Source: an uncultured Bacilli bacterium (GTDB lineage Bacteria; Bacillota_I; Bacilli_A; RF39; UBA660). Taken from it: DNA of 25,750 bases. The DNA is taken from the NCBI GenBank assembly GCA_947631285.1, contig CANRKS010000006.1, forward strand, positions 1-25,750, read 5' to 3'. Both the position numbers and the translations under genes were made by a program. Positions 6,521 to 14,522 of the stretch are shown here, one piece after another. The number at the start of each line of letters is the position of its first letter. Within the stretch, counting starts at the first letter, position 1. The notes below the pieces were generated by a model, which saw only the letters and a program-made list of their open reading frames with translations, searched no databases and had not been told where the DNA came from.

Positions 6521-7268
6521 ATAATTGGGCTATTTTTTGCTTTTCGTTTATATAATGATTATCTTCTTTAAAATAATGATAGACATTCTTTTTTAAATCT
6601 TTAAGATTTTTAGTATGATTATCAATTTTATGATACTCTAAATCATATAAATATCTTTCTAATAAAAAACGATTTTGATAATATTTATAATTTTGTAAAT
6701 ATCCAACTATTTTATAGATTAAGAAAGATATTATAAAATAATTATCTAATTTCCAAATATAATTTAAAATAGTAAAAATTATAATGCTTATTAAAGATAG
6801 ATAAAAATTTAAATAATAAGCTTGATGATAAGAAAAACATTTTTCTAATAAAAGATGACTTATTTTACTACCATCTAGAGGAATAATAGGTATTAAGTTA
6901 AAAATAATAATCATAAAATTATAGTATATAAGCAAATGATAAGTTAAAGTATTAAAGCTATTTTTAAATAAGCTTAAAATTAGGATTAATGCCAACTGCA
7001 TTATAATACCCCCAAGGGCAATTAATAAATCTTTATTAATATTATTATTAATCTTTTCATTAAAAGTTGTAAATCCTCCAAATGGAAGTAATTCTATTTG
7101 AATTAAATCATATTTAAATAGTTTAATAAATAAAATATGTCCAAATTCATGGATAAGACAAATACTCATAATTATTAAAATATTTTTTAAATAACCACAT
7201 AAAAAACAAATAAGAATGAATAGATAAGTATAATTACTTATTTTAAACTTGTTTAAGATATTCTTCAT
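6498..7268 (-). CDS. spoIVFB: SpoIVFB-like intramembrane metalloprotease (M50)
   Basis: A 256-residue multi-pass membrane protein of the site-2-protease family. The zinc site is clear: HEFGH at residues 40-44, and NLIPIIPLDG at 124-133 with Asp132 as third ligand, matching His/His/Asp of SpoIVFB. Several hydrophobic helices cover residues 12-185, and a charged C-terminal tail takes the place of the CBS domain. In Bacillus SpoIVFB cleaves pro-sigma-K during sporulation. Assignment rests on the motifs plus the order spoIVFA-spoIVFB-rplU-prp-rpmA. The start overlaps the spoIVFA end by 26 bases out of frame and has no clear ribosome-binding site, so translational coupling is likely. Whether this organism sporulates cannot be judged here; the substrate may be different. 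Confidence 0.8.
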   Translation of the reverse strand: MKNILNKFKISNYTYLFILICFLCGYLKNILIIMSICLIHEFGHILFIKLFKYDLIQIELLPFGGFTTFNEKINNNINKDLLIALGGIIMQLALILILSLFKNSFNTLTYHLLIYYNFMIIIFNLIPIIPLDGSKISHLLLEKCFSYHQAYYLNFYLSLISIIIFTILNYIWKLDNYFIISFLIYKIVGYLQNYKYYQNRFLLERYLYDLEYHKIDNHTKNLKDLKKNVYHYFKEDNHYINEKQKIAQLFDKRPNI

Positions 7269-7854
7269 AAGATATATAATTTTTATCTTTTTCTAATACT
7301 AAATATAAATGATCTTCTGCACATTCCCCGATTAAAGCTTCTTTTTCTAAATAATCATATAAGTTAATATTAGTATTACTTACTCCTCCATACCAATAAT
7401 CGATACCATCATTTCCTTGAATAATAACGGTATTTCCGTATCCTTCTTTAGGGCCAATAAAGACGACGATGCCTCCACTTAATAAAGATACTGGACTATT
7501 TTTTTCTGTTTTAAATTTAACGCCATCTAAATATTTTTCATAAGTTAAAGTTTTTAAATCATTATTTTCCATAACCATTGTACTATCTTCTTTGGGATTA
7601 GGAATAATTTTTCCTAAAGTATTTTGGTACCATTTATTAATTTGGGTAAACTTTAAAGAATCTTGAAAAACATATTCCGAAACATATAATTTATTACTGG
7701 CACTTAATTTAATATATATACAAATACTAATTACTAAAATAATACTTAAGAGAACTCTCGTAATAAGACCTCTTAAATACTTAATTAATTTATCTTCTTG
7801 CTTCTTTTTTATAGTACTATGACTTTTATGACTTACCTTCATCCATTCATCCAT
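7243..7854 (-). CDS. spoIVFA: SpoIVFA-like protein, degenerate M23/LytM domain
   Basis: About 203 residues: a basic cytosolic N-terminus (VSHKSHSTIKKKQ), one transmembrane helix at about 30-49, then an extracytoplasmic part. Residues about 118-195 resemble an M23 peptidase fold (SGGIVVFIGPKEGYGNTVIIQGNDG, quoted here as separate strands SGGIVVFIGP and GYGNTVIIQG), but the HxxxD and HxH zinc ligands are missing. SpoIVFA of Bacillus has the same inactive LytM layout and holds SpoIVFB inhibited in the forespore membrane. It directly precedes and overlaps spoIVFB, as in Bacillus. The frame is open from an ATG at 7866; I prefer the ATG at 7854 because GGTGA lies at a proper distance before it. Shorter than the Bacillus protein (about 264). 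Confidence 0.65.
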   Translation of the reverse strand: MDEWMKVSHKSHSTIKKKQEDKLIKYLRGLITRVLLSIILVISICIYIKLSASNKLYVSEYVFQDSLKFTQINKWYQNTLGKIIPNPKEDSTMVMENNDLKTLTYEKYLDGVKFKTEKNSPVSLLSGGIVVFIGPKEGYGNTVIIQGNDGIDYWYGGVSNTNINLYDYLEKEALIGECAEDHLYLVLEKDKNYISYEEYLKQV

Positions 7855-7884
7855 CTTATTCACCATTAAAATATATGCAAAATC

Positions 7885-8280
7885 TTATTGGGTTATGATA
7901 TTCTTTTTATGATAAGCTAAAAGATAGAAAATTAAATTAATTAATAAGTTACTACCAATGGATAAAAGAATATGATAAATACTATTTAAATTAAAAAGAT
8001 TAGAAAGAATAATATAGGAAATAAAATTAAAAAGTAAAAAGAAAGAATAAACCCAAAAATTATTTTTATTTAAATTATTAAATATTTGATTCATGATATA
8101 CATTAAAGATAAGATGATAAGATTAAATAAATAGGTATTAAAGACGATAAGATCTAAGATTAAACCTACTAGTAAATAATATTTATATGATTTATTATAA
8201 AGATAGATAAGAAAAAATAATGAAGTGTAAGGTGAATAATTAGTAATAATTATATCTAACAAAATTAATAAATAAATCAT
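7885..8280 (-). CDS. mreD: MreD-like rod-shape membrane protein
   Basis: A 131-residue, almost wholly hydrophobic protein with about four to five membrane helices and a short charged tail. Sequence alone is weak, but it follows mreC with a 4-base ATGA overlap, and its size and topology suit MreD, a membrane partner of the elongation machinery. It is shorter than typical MreD (about 160-170 residues). The next gene is spoIVFA; minC and minD, which sit here in Bacillus, are absent. Confidence 0.65.
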   Translation of the reverse strand: MIYLLILLDIIITNYSPYTSLFFLIYLYNKSYKYYLLVGLILDLIVFNTYLFNLIILSLMYIMNQIFNNLNKNNFWVYSFFLLFNFISYIILSNLFNLNSIYHILLSIGSNLLINLIFYLLAYHKKNIITQ

Positions 8281-8918
8281 ATTGACTCCTTCATGACCGT
8301 AACATATAGTAAATCTTTAATCTTTAGCTGATATGATACTTCAATTTTAACTTCAATATTTTTACGATCTAAAGTAATATTTTTAACGGTGCCAATATAA
8401 ATATTTTCTTTTATTTTACCAATTCCTGAAGTATAAATATCATCACCAATTTGAATAGAATTATCTTTAGGAATATTTCTAACTATTAATTTCCCATCTT
8501 CATATTCTATAATACCTACTTGATCTTTAATTTTAACAGATATTTTACTATCTTTATTAGTTAGTAATCTTACTTTACTAGTATTTTTATCGACCTTGGA
8601 AATTACCCCAACTAAGGTATTATCATAGATAACAGGATTATCTTTTAATTCTAAATCTTTACCACCTCTAATGGTTATTTCGTTTAAATAATTATAGATA
8701 TCTTTATAAATAATATAAGTATTAATATAATCACTTTCATATATCACATTAATATTACTAAATTCTAATAATTTATTATAATCACTTTCTATGATAGCGC
8801 ATTTAGTGGGGGTATATACATTATCTTTAATCGTAAACATTTTATAAAGAGGATCTTTTAATAAAAATAAAAGAAATAATATTAAAAACAAATAATTTTC
8901 TTTTAAAAACTTTTTCAT
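8277..8918 (-). CDS. mreC: rod-shape-determining protein MreC
   Basis: A 213-residue protein with an N-terminal membrane helix (residues 8-22) and an extracytoplasmic part: a short linker helix, then the paired beta-barrels typical of MreC. Recognisable stretches are NPVIYDNTLVGVISKV, SKVRLLTN, GKLIVRNIPKD and GDDIYTSGIGKI. MreC organises peptidoglycan synthesis along the cell cylinder with MreD and MreB. The family is usually 270-290 residues, so this one is compact, mainly in the N-terminal helical region. It overlaps both neighbours by 4 bases (ATGA), so SPOR-like gene, mreC and mreD are translationally coupled. No mreB lies beside it. Confidence 0.85.
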   Translation of the reverse strand: MKKFLKENYLFLILFLLFLLKDPLYKMFTIKDNVYTPTKCAIIESDYNKLLEFSNINVIYESDYINTYIIYKDIYNYLNEITIRGGKDLELKDNPVIYDNTLVGVISKVDKNTSKVRLLTNKDSKISVKIKDQVGIIEYEDGKLIVRNIPKDNSIQIGDDIYTSGIGKIKENIYIGTVKNITLDRKNIEVKIEVSYQLKIKDLLYVTVMKESI

Positions 8919-9346
8919 AAAATGATACTTTCTATATATCGATCTAAAATACCTTGATTAACTTTATCATAGACTTTTTCATCATTAGTATTAGCAAGTA
9001 TTTTTTCCCAATTATCAAGTTCATTATAAAAATTACTATTAGTATTAATTGTTTTTAATAAAATATCTATATCTTTTCCTTCAAAATAGACAACCATTTT
9101 ATTAACAATATCAATATCTTTATAAATACCAGAATAAACTTTGTATAAATTATTTTCTTTTAAAATAATACTTGATGGCAAGTTGTTAGCTACTCCTTGG
9201 GCTTGTTCTTCTTCATTATAAGTTCCTATTTCAAAAGCATAAACCATATATTCTTTTCCTTTAAAAAAATTTTTATTTAATATGACATGGGTGAATAAAA
9301 TTCCTAAAGATATCCAGATAAGAATAATTATAATTGTTTTTTTCAT
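8915..9346 (-). CDS. membrane-anchored SPOR-like protein
   Basis: A 143-residue protein with a membrane helix at residues 4-23 and a SPOR-like alpha/beta domain at about 33-100: YMVYAFEIGTYN begins it, followed by NNLPSSIILKENNLYKVYSG, the strand pattern of peptidoglycan-binding SPOR domains. It opens the operon before mreC, overlapping it by 4 bases. In Bacillus spoIIB, a SPOR protein, lies upstream of the mre genes, so this may be its counterpart. The match is at the level of fold and position only. Confidence 0.6.
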   Translation of the reverse strand: MKKTIIIILIWISLGILFTHVILNKNFFKGKEYMVYAFEIGTYNEEEQAQGVANNLPSSIILKENNLYKVYSGIYKDIDIVNKMVVYFEGKDIDILLKTINTNSNFYNELDNWEKILANTNDEKVYDKVNQGILDRYIESIIL

Positions 9347-9365
9347 TTATTATCACCATATCTTT

Positions 9366-9374
9366 ACTATATCA
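9366..9374 (-). promoter_or_regulatory. extended -10 promoter of the SPOR-mre-spoIVF operon
   Basis: TGATATAGT on the minus strand, 20 bases before the ATG at 9346, with only a weak -35. It follows the smc terminator directly, so it would start the mreC-mreD-spoIVFA-spoIVFB transcript. Confidence 0.5.
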
Positions 9375-9423
9375 CACTTCTTAAAAGAAAATTGTCGAAT
9401 TAAAGATCTAAAAGTTAAATTTT

Positions 9424-9458
9424 AAAAAAAGGAATTAAACTTCTTCAAGTTTAACTCC
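9424..9458 (-). terminator. intrinsic terminator overlapping the 3' end of smc
   Basis: On the minus strand GGAGTTAAACTT-GAAG-AAGTTTAATTCC is a 12-bp stem with a single G-U pair, followed by seven T. The left arm is the coding sequence for GVKL near the C-terminus of SMC and the loop codes for the following Glu, so the last residues of SMC are written into the hairpin. Confidence 0.9.
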
Positions 9459-12368
9459 CACTACTTTACTAATACCCGCATTTTGCATAGTAATGCCATA
9501 TAAAACGTCAGCATATTCCATCATTCTTTTTTTATGGGTAATTAAGATATATTGACTATCTTGTTTCTTTTTATTTAAATATTCCCCGAATAGATCAACA
9601 TTAACTTCATCTAAAGCCGCCTCTACTTCATCTAAAACAATGAATGGAACAGGACTTACGTTTAAAATGGCAAAAAGAAGACAAATAGCAGTTAAAGCTT
9701 TTTCTCCCCCCGATAAACTTTGGGTATTATGCATTTTTTTGCCTGGAGGAATAATGATCATATCAATTCCTGTATTTAGATAATCATCTGGATTAGTAAG
9801 TTCTAATCTTCCTTCCCCACCTTGGAACATTATTCTAAATACTTTACTAAATTCTTGAGCTACTTTAGTAAAAGTTTCTTTAAATTTAGTAGTCATAATA
9901 TTATCCATATCACTAATGATATTTAATAATCCTTCTATAGATGTTTCTAAATCTGTTCTTTGATTAGTTAAAAATTCATAACGTTTACTAATTCTTTCGG
10001 CTTCCGCAATACTTCCGGTATTAACTTCTCCTAAAGCTTTAAGTTCTCTTTTTAACTTCTCTACTTCCCTTCGGGCTAAGTCTTCTTCAATTTCTAATTC
10101 ATAATTATTCTTGGCATATTCATAAGTAAGTCCATAATCTTCATTTAAGTTAAGAAGTAAAGTATCTAACTTAACATTTAATTTGGCTATGTTTATATTA
10201 ACTTCACTTAAGTTATTAGCTACTTCTTTATATTGAGCATTTAAAGCATTATTTTTAAGTTCTAATTCTCTTAAATCATCATTGAGACTACTTTTCTTTA
10301 TCTTATCTTCATTAATCGTAGCTTCTAATTTTTCTTTTTCAATTTCTAAGATATTTAATTTTTCCATTAATTCGGCTAACTTTTTATCTAAGCTCTTTTC
10401 TTTTAAATTATTAAGACCGTTAAGATCATTTTTAACTATTTTAAGTCTTTCTTCCAGTCCGTCTAAAACTTTAAGCTCACTATTTTTTTGCGCATTTAAA
10501 TTAATTATTTGTTCTTCTTTTTTATGAACTTTATCACTTATAAGAATGTAATCATTATTAATATTCTTTAAATCATTTTCTAAAGAAGTAATTTTTCTTT
10601 GACATTCTTCTAAGGCCATTAAATTATTATCTAAATCTTTTTGTAAATTAAGAGCATTATTTTTAAAGGTAGATCCCCCTTGAATAGATCCTCCCGCATA
10701 AATAATACTACCATCTAATGAGACAACGCGGAAGCGATATTCCATTATTTTAGCAATTAAATTCATGGCATCGATATCTTTTGCAACAATAATATTACCC
10801 ATTTGATTTTCCATAATATTTTGATAGATAAAATCATATTTAACAAGATCAGATAAGATCCCTATATAACCATTAATCTTTTTTAATCTTTCCTTAGTAT
10901 CTTCATCAATATAACGTGATTTAATAATATTAAGAGGTAAGAATGTTGCTCTTCCTAGTTTGTTATCTTTTAAGTAGTTTATTGCTTCTTTAGCACTATT
11001 TTCATTATCGACAACTAAAAAGTTTAAATTATTACCTAAAGAAGTGGAAATGGCTAATTCATACTTAGAAGGAATATCTAGCATATTACCAATTGTATTA
11101 TGAATACCTTTAAGACGAGGATTATTTAAAATGTTTCTAATACTTTGCGGTAATTTTTCATTATTAGCAATATTAGTTCTTAAAATATCAATTTTATTTT
11201 CTAAAATATTTTTTTCTTTTAATAAATCTTCTAAATCATTATTATAAGTATTTTTTCTTAAATTAATATTTTGATATTCACTATTTAAATTATTATTTAA
11301 AGCCATTTGCTCATTGATATTTTTATTTAAATTATCAATATCATTATTTTTTAAGTCAATATTTTTAATTAAATTTAATTCTTCTTCTTTTAAATTAAGT
11401 AAATTATTTTTAACTTTATCATCACTATATTCATATTTAGTTCTCTCAATAGTAATCCTTTTTTCGCTATCTAAAAGAGATATCTCTTCCGTTAAATTTA
11501 ACAATTTTTGAGAATTTTTATTTATTTCATCATCAAGTTTATAAAGATCTAATTTTATTTTTTCTTCTTCATCATCATTAACAACTTTTTGCATGTTTTC
11601 TAGTTTTTCTTCTAATTCATCATGCTTTTTTTCATTATCTAAATATTCTTTATGTAAATCGGTAATATCTTTAGTAATTAAAGATATTTCCTTCTTTTTT
11701 AAATTTTCTTTAATATCTAAATATTTTTGGGCAATAATAGCTTCTTTTTGCAATGGTTCTAAAGTAGTTTGTAATTCTGAAATTACTAAATTGATACTAG
11801 CTAAATTATCTTTAGTTTTATCTAATTTTTTTAATGATTCTTCTTTTCTTTTTTTGTATTTTAAGACTCCAGCTGCCCCTTCAAAAATAACTCTTCTTTC
11901 CTGAGGCTTATAATTGACAACATCCGTAACGGTACCTTGGGAAATAATATTAAAGGCATTACTTGAGGCTCCTGAATCAATAAACAAATCGGTAATGTCT
12001 TTAAGCCTTACTTTAGTATTATTTAAATAATATTCATTTTCCCCAGTTTTATAGACACATCTTTTTACTTCAACTTCTAGAAAAGGAGTATTTAAATAAT
12101 GATCATGATTATCAAAAGTTAAAATCACTGCAGCTTTATTCATAGCTTCCTTCGCACTGGAACCACTAAAAATAACATCACTCATGGTTGATCCTCCCCG
12201 AAGTGATTTTAATGATTGTTCACCTAAAACCCATTTGATGGCATCAACAATATTACTTTTACCACTTCCATTGGGACCAACAATGGCCGTTATTCCTTTG
12301 TTAAGCTCAAATACGGTTTTATTAGCAAATGATTTGAATCCTTCAATTTTAATACTTTTTAAATACAT
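9435..12368 (-). CDS. smc: chromosome segregation ATPase SMC, short-armed
   Basis: SMC condenses and organises the chromosome with ScpA/ScpB (not in this window). Residues 31-38 are the Walker A GPNGSGKS; residues 885-894 hold the signature LSGGEKALTA; the Walker B FIVLDE is at 909-914. Long coiled-coil arms flank a hinge at about 405-565, which ends in GGSIQGGS. The protein is 977 residues, about 200 shorter than the usual 1180 or so. The heads and hinge are complete, so the loss is in the arms, about 90-100 residues each. The ribosome-binding site TAGGGA overlaps the stop of rnc, and the rnc-smc order is the Firmicute norm, although ftsY does not follow. Transcription should stop at a hairpin overlapping its own last codons. 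Confidence 0.96.
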   Translation of the reverse strand: MYLKSIKIEGFKSFANKTVFELNKGITAIVGPNGSGKSNIVDAIKWVLGEQSLKSLRGGSTMSDVIFSGSSAKEAMNKAAVILTFDNHDHYLNTPFLEVEVKRCVYKTGENEYYLNNTKVRLKDITDLFIDSGASSNAFNIISQGTVTDVVNYKPQERRVIFEGAAGVLKYKKRKEESLKKLDKTKDNLASINLVISELQTTLEPLQKEAIIAQKYLDIKENLKKKEISLITKDITDLHKEYLDNEKKHDELEEKLENMQKVVNDDEEEKIKLDLYKLDDEINKNSQKLLNLTEEISLLDSEKRITIERTKYEYSDDKVKNNLLNLKEEELNLIKNIDLKNNDIDNLNKNINEQMALNNNLNSEYQNINLRKNTYNNDLEDLLKEKNILENKIDILRTNIANNEKLPQSIRNILNNPRLKGIHNTIGNMLDIPSKYELAISTSLGNNLNFLVVDNENSAKEAINYLKDNKLGRATFLPLNIIKSRYIDEDTKERLKKINGYIGILSDLVKYDFIYQNIMENQMGNIIVAKDIDAMNLIAKIMEYRFRVVSLDGSIIYAGGSIQGGSTFKNNALNLQKDLDNNLMALEECQRKITSLENDLKNINNDYILISDKVHKKEEQIINLNAQKNSELKVLDGLEERLKIVKNDLNGLNNLKEKSLDKKLAELMEKLNILEIEKEKLEATINEDKIKKSSLNDDLRELELKNNALNAQYKEVANNLSEVNINIAKLNVKLDTLLLNLNEDYGLTYEYAKNNYELEIEEDLARREVEKLKRELKALGEVNTGSIAEAERISKRYEFLTNQRTDLETSIEGLLNIISDMDNIMTTKFKETFTKVAQEFSKVFRIMFQGGEGRLELTNPDDYLNTGIDMIIIPPGKKMHNTQSLSGGEKALTAICLLFAILNVSPVPFIVLDEVEAALDEVNVDLFGEYLNKKKQDSQYILITHKKRMMEYADVLYGITMQNAGISKVVGVKLEEV

Positions 12369-12376
12369 ATAAATCC

Positions 12377-13027
12377 CTACTTTGCTGATTTTTTATAAGC
12401 ATCGAAAGCAGCATGTTGTTCGGCTTCTTTCTTGCTTTTACCAATCCCCCGCCCATAAATAATATCATCAATTGTAACGATTACTTCAAATGTTTTATTA
12501 TGAGCTTCTCCACTTTCTTTGACTAAAACATATTCTAAAGATTTTTTATCAGTTTGAACCCATTCTTGAAGTAAAGTTTTATAATCGCCAAAAAAGACAA
12601 AATCTTTTTCAATATAAGGGACAATTATTTGATAGATATAATTCTTAGCAAAATCATAACCAAATGATAGGTAAACAGCCCCCAAAAGGCTTTCAAAAAC
12701 ATCGGCGATAATAGTGTCATTGACATTACCTTCTTGGCCATGGCCTACTTTAATGAATGGAACAATTCCCATTTCTTTCGCATAATAGGAAAGGGCTTGT
12801 TCACAAACAAAACTGGCTCTTTTTTTAGTCATTTCGCCTTCTTTATAATTCGTCTTTTTATAAAAGTATTCACTAGTTATAAGCTCTAAGACAGCATCTC
12901 CTAAAAACTCTAAGCGTTCATAATTTTGAGCCTTTTTATGTTCATTAGAATAGCTACTATGGGTAAAAGCTTCTTCTAATAATTCTTTATCTATTTTTTC
13001 TAAATGATATTTTTTTAGGAATTCCAT
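12377..13027 (-). CDS. rnc: ribonuclease III
   Basis: A 216-residue endonuclease for double-stranded RNA, needed for rRNA processing and mRNA decay. The signature ERLEFLGDAVL lies at residues 37-47 with acidic active-site residues Glu40 and Asp44, plus Asp109 and Glu112 in IIADVFESLLGAVY. A double-stranded RNA-binding domain covers about 145-213 (DYKTLLQEW to KKEAEQHAAFDAY). The frame is open from an ATG at 13039, but that is where transcription should begin (extended -10 at 13046-13054). The ATG at 13027 has GGTGGTG at a proper distance, so I choose it. It probably forms one transcript with smc. Confidence 0.95.
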   Translation of the reverse strand: MEFLKKYHLEKIDKELLEEAFTHSSYSNEHKKAQNYERLEFLGDAVLELITSEYFYKKTNYKEGEMTKKRASFVCEQALSYYAKEMGIVPFIKVGHGQEGNVNDTIIADVFESLLGAVYLSFGYDFAKNYIYQIIVPYIEKDFVFFGDYKTLLQEWVQTDKKSLEYVLVKESGEAHNKTFEVIVTIDDIIYGRGIGKSKKEAEQHAAFDAYKKSAK

Positions 13028-13045
13028 AGTCACCACCATAATAAG

Positions 13046-13054
13046 ATTATATCA
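13046..13054 (-). promoter_or_regulatory. extended -10 promoter of rnc-smc
   Basis: TGATATAAT on the minus strand, 8 bases after the T-run of the gatB terminator. No good -35 is present, because that position is the terminator stem. Predicted transcription starts near 13039, leaving a leader of about 12 bases before the preferred rnc start. Confidence 0.6.
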
Positions 13055-13061
13055 TAAAATT

Positions 13062-13087
13062 AAAAAAACAGATACTTATATCTGTTT
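13062..13087 (-). terminator. intrinsic terminator of the hisS-gatB operon
   Basis: On the minus strand AAACAGATA-TAAG-TATCTGTTT is a perfect 9-bp stem followed by more T. It lies 10 bases past the gatB stop and closes the aminoacylation operon. Confidence 0.92.
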
Positions 13088-13097
13088 AATTAATAAG

Positions 13098-14522
13098 TTA
13101 AACTAATTTCTTTATTAATATGTCTCTTACCATATTTGGATTAGCTTTACCTTTAGTTTCTTTCATAACTTGACCAACAAAATATTGAAATAAATTTGTT
13201 TTGCCATTTTTATATTCCTCTATTTGTTTTTTATTATTCTCTAATATTTGCGTAATTATATCTTCTAAAACTTTTTCATCTGATAATTGCGCTGTTTTTT
13301 CTAGATAAGTTTTAGGCTCTTTTTTTTCTAAAAGGGCTTTATTAAAGATTTCTTTGGCTTGCTTAGATGAAATATTTCCTTTTTCTAACTCTTCAATAAT
13401 TTGTTTTAATAATTTAGGAGTTAAGTAAAATTCTTTTATAGTAAGGCCTTCTTTATTTAAATAAGCAATGATTTGAACGATTAAATAATTAGCTACCGTT
13501 TTAGGAGGCATTCCTAAAGAGATACATTCTTCAAAATAAAGAGCGTAATCTTTTTCTTTAATAATTATATTGGCATCATACTCAGATAAACCAAATTCAT
13601 TTATATATTTTTGCTTTCTCTCTCTTGGCAAAATAGGGATATCTTTTTTAATCTCTTCTAACCAAGAAGCCTCAATTTTTAATTTAGGAATATTTGGCTC
13701 AACAAAATATTTATAATCAATGGCATCTACTTTACCCCTCATTCTAATCGTTGTGCCACTTTCTTCATCAAATCGTCTTGTTTCTTGTTCTACTTCATCA
13801 TATTTTCCCGCCTCTTTAAGTTCACTTTGTCTTTTTATTTCATAAAGAATAGCTTTTTCGACATTAGAAAATGAATTGACATTCTTAATTTCTACTTTAG
13901 TTCCAAGCTGAGTATCCTTTTCATCCATAATAGAAACATTGACATCACATCTAATTTGTCCTTTTTTGGTATCAGCTTCCGAAACATCACAATATTGATA
14001 AATGCGTCGCATATATTCTAAAAAGGCTACGGCTTCTTGCGCTGAATTAAAACAAGGTTCTGTTACTAGTTCTAGTAAAGGAACACCAGAACGATTATAA
14101 TCAATTAAAGAAATTGTACTATAATGGTCTAAACTAGCACTATCTTCTTCTAGATGAATATCGTGAATTAAAACTTCTTTTTCATGTCCCTCGACATCAA
14201 TTATAATTTTTCCGTTAGTTCCTACGGGAGCATGCATTTGGGTAATTTGATATCCTTTAGGAAGATCAGGATAATAATAATTTTTACGATCAAAATATAT
14301 ATATTCTGGTTGTTTACAATTTAAGACTAAAGACATAAGTAGAGATTTACGAATGCATTCTAAATTAACCGTAGGAAGTGTTCCGGGAAAAGCCATATCA
14401 AGAGGTCTAATATTAGCATTAGGATTATCATTATAAGAATTCTCCGCATTTGAAAATACTTTAGATTGGCTTTTCATTTCACAATGCATTTCAAGGCCAA
14501 TAACGGCTTTATACTTACTCAT
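13098..14522 (-). CDS. gatB: Asp/Glu-tRNA(Asn/Gln) amidotransferase subunit B
   Basis: A 474-residue GatB, the tRNA-binding, ATP-dependent kinase subunit of GatCAB, which turns Glu-tRNA(Gln) or Asp-tRNA(Asn) into Gln- or Asn-tRNA. The N-terminus AVIGLEMHCEMKSQSKVF, the YYYPDLPKGYQITQ motif, and EIKNVNSFSNVEKAI in the catalytic cradle are all present. The helical tail and YqeY-like domain cover about residues 290-474 (ending GKANPNMVRDILIKKL). The zinc cysteines of some GatB proteins are missing, as in Bacillus. It overlaps gatA by 8 bases, and its ribosome-binding site AAGGAGG is encoded in the last gatA codons. It is the last gene of the T-box operon. Confidence 0.97.
   Translation of the reverse strand: MSKYKAVIGLEMHCEMKSQSKVFSNAENSYNDNPNANIRPLDMAFPGTLPTVNLECIRKSLLMSLVLNCKQPEYIYFDRKNYYYPDLPKGYQITQMHAPVGTNGKIIIDVEGHEKEVLIHDIHLEEDSASLDHYSTISLIDYNRSGVPLLELVTEPCFNSAQEAVAFLEYMRRIYQYCDVSEADTKKGQIRCDVNVSIMDEKDTQLGTKVEIKNVNSFSNVEKAILYEIKRQSELKEAGKYDEVEQETRRFDEESGTTIRMRGKVDAIDYKYFVEPNIPKLKIEASWLEEIKKDIPILPRERKQKYINEFGLSEYDANIIIKEKDYALYFEECISLGMPPKTVANYLIVQIIAYLNKEGLTIKEFYLTPKLLKQIIEELEKGNISSKQAKEIFNKALLEKKEPKTYLEKTAQLSDEKVLEDIITQILENNKKQIEEYKNGKTNLFQYFVGQVMKETKGKANPNMVRDILIKKLV

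Noticed and set aside
10282..12372. Several plus-strand open frames inside smc
   Set aside because: All are antisense to clear SMC coding sequence and rich in Phe/Ser/Leu from complementing Lys/Glu/Asn codons.
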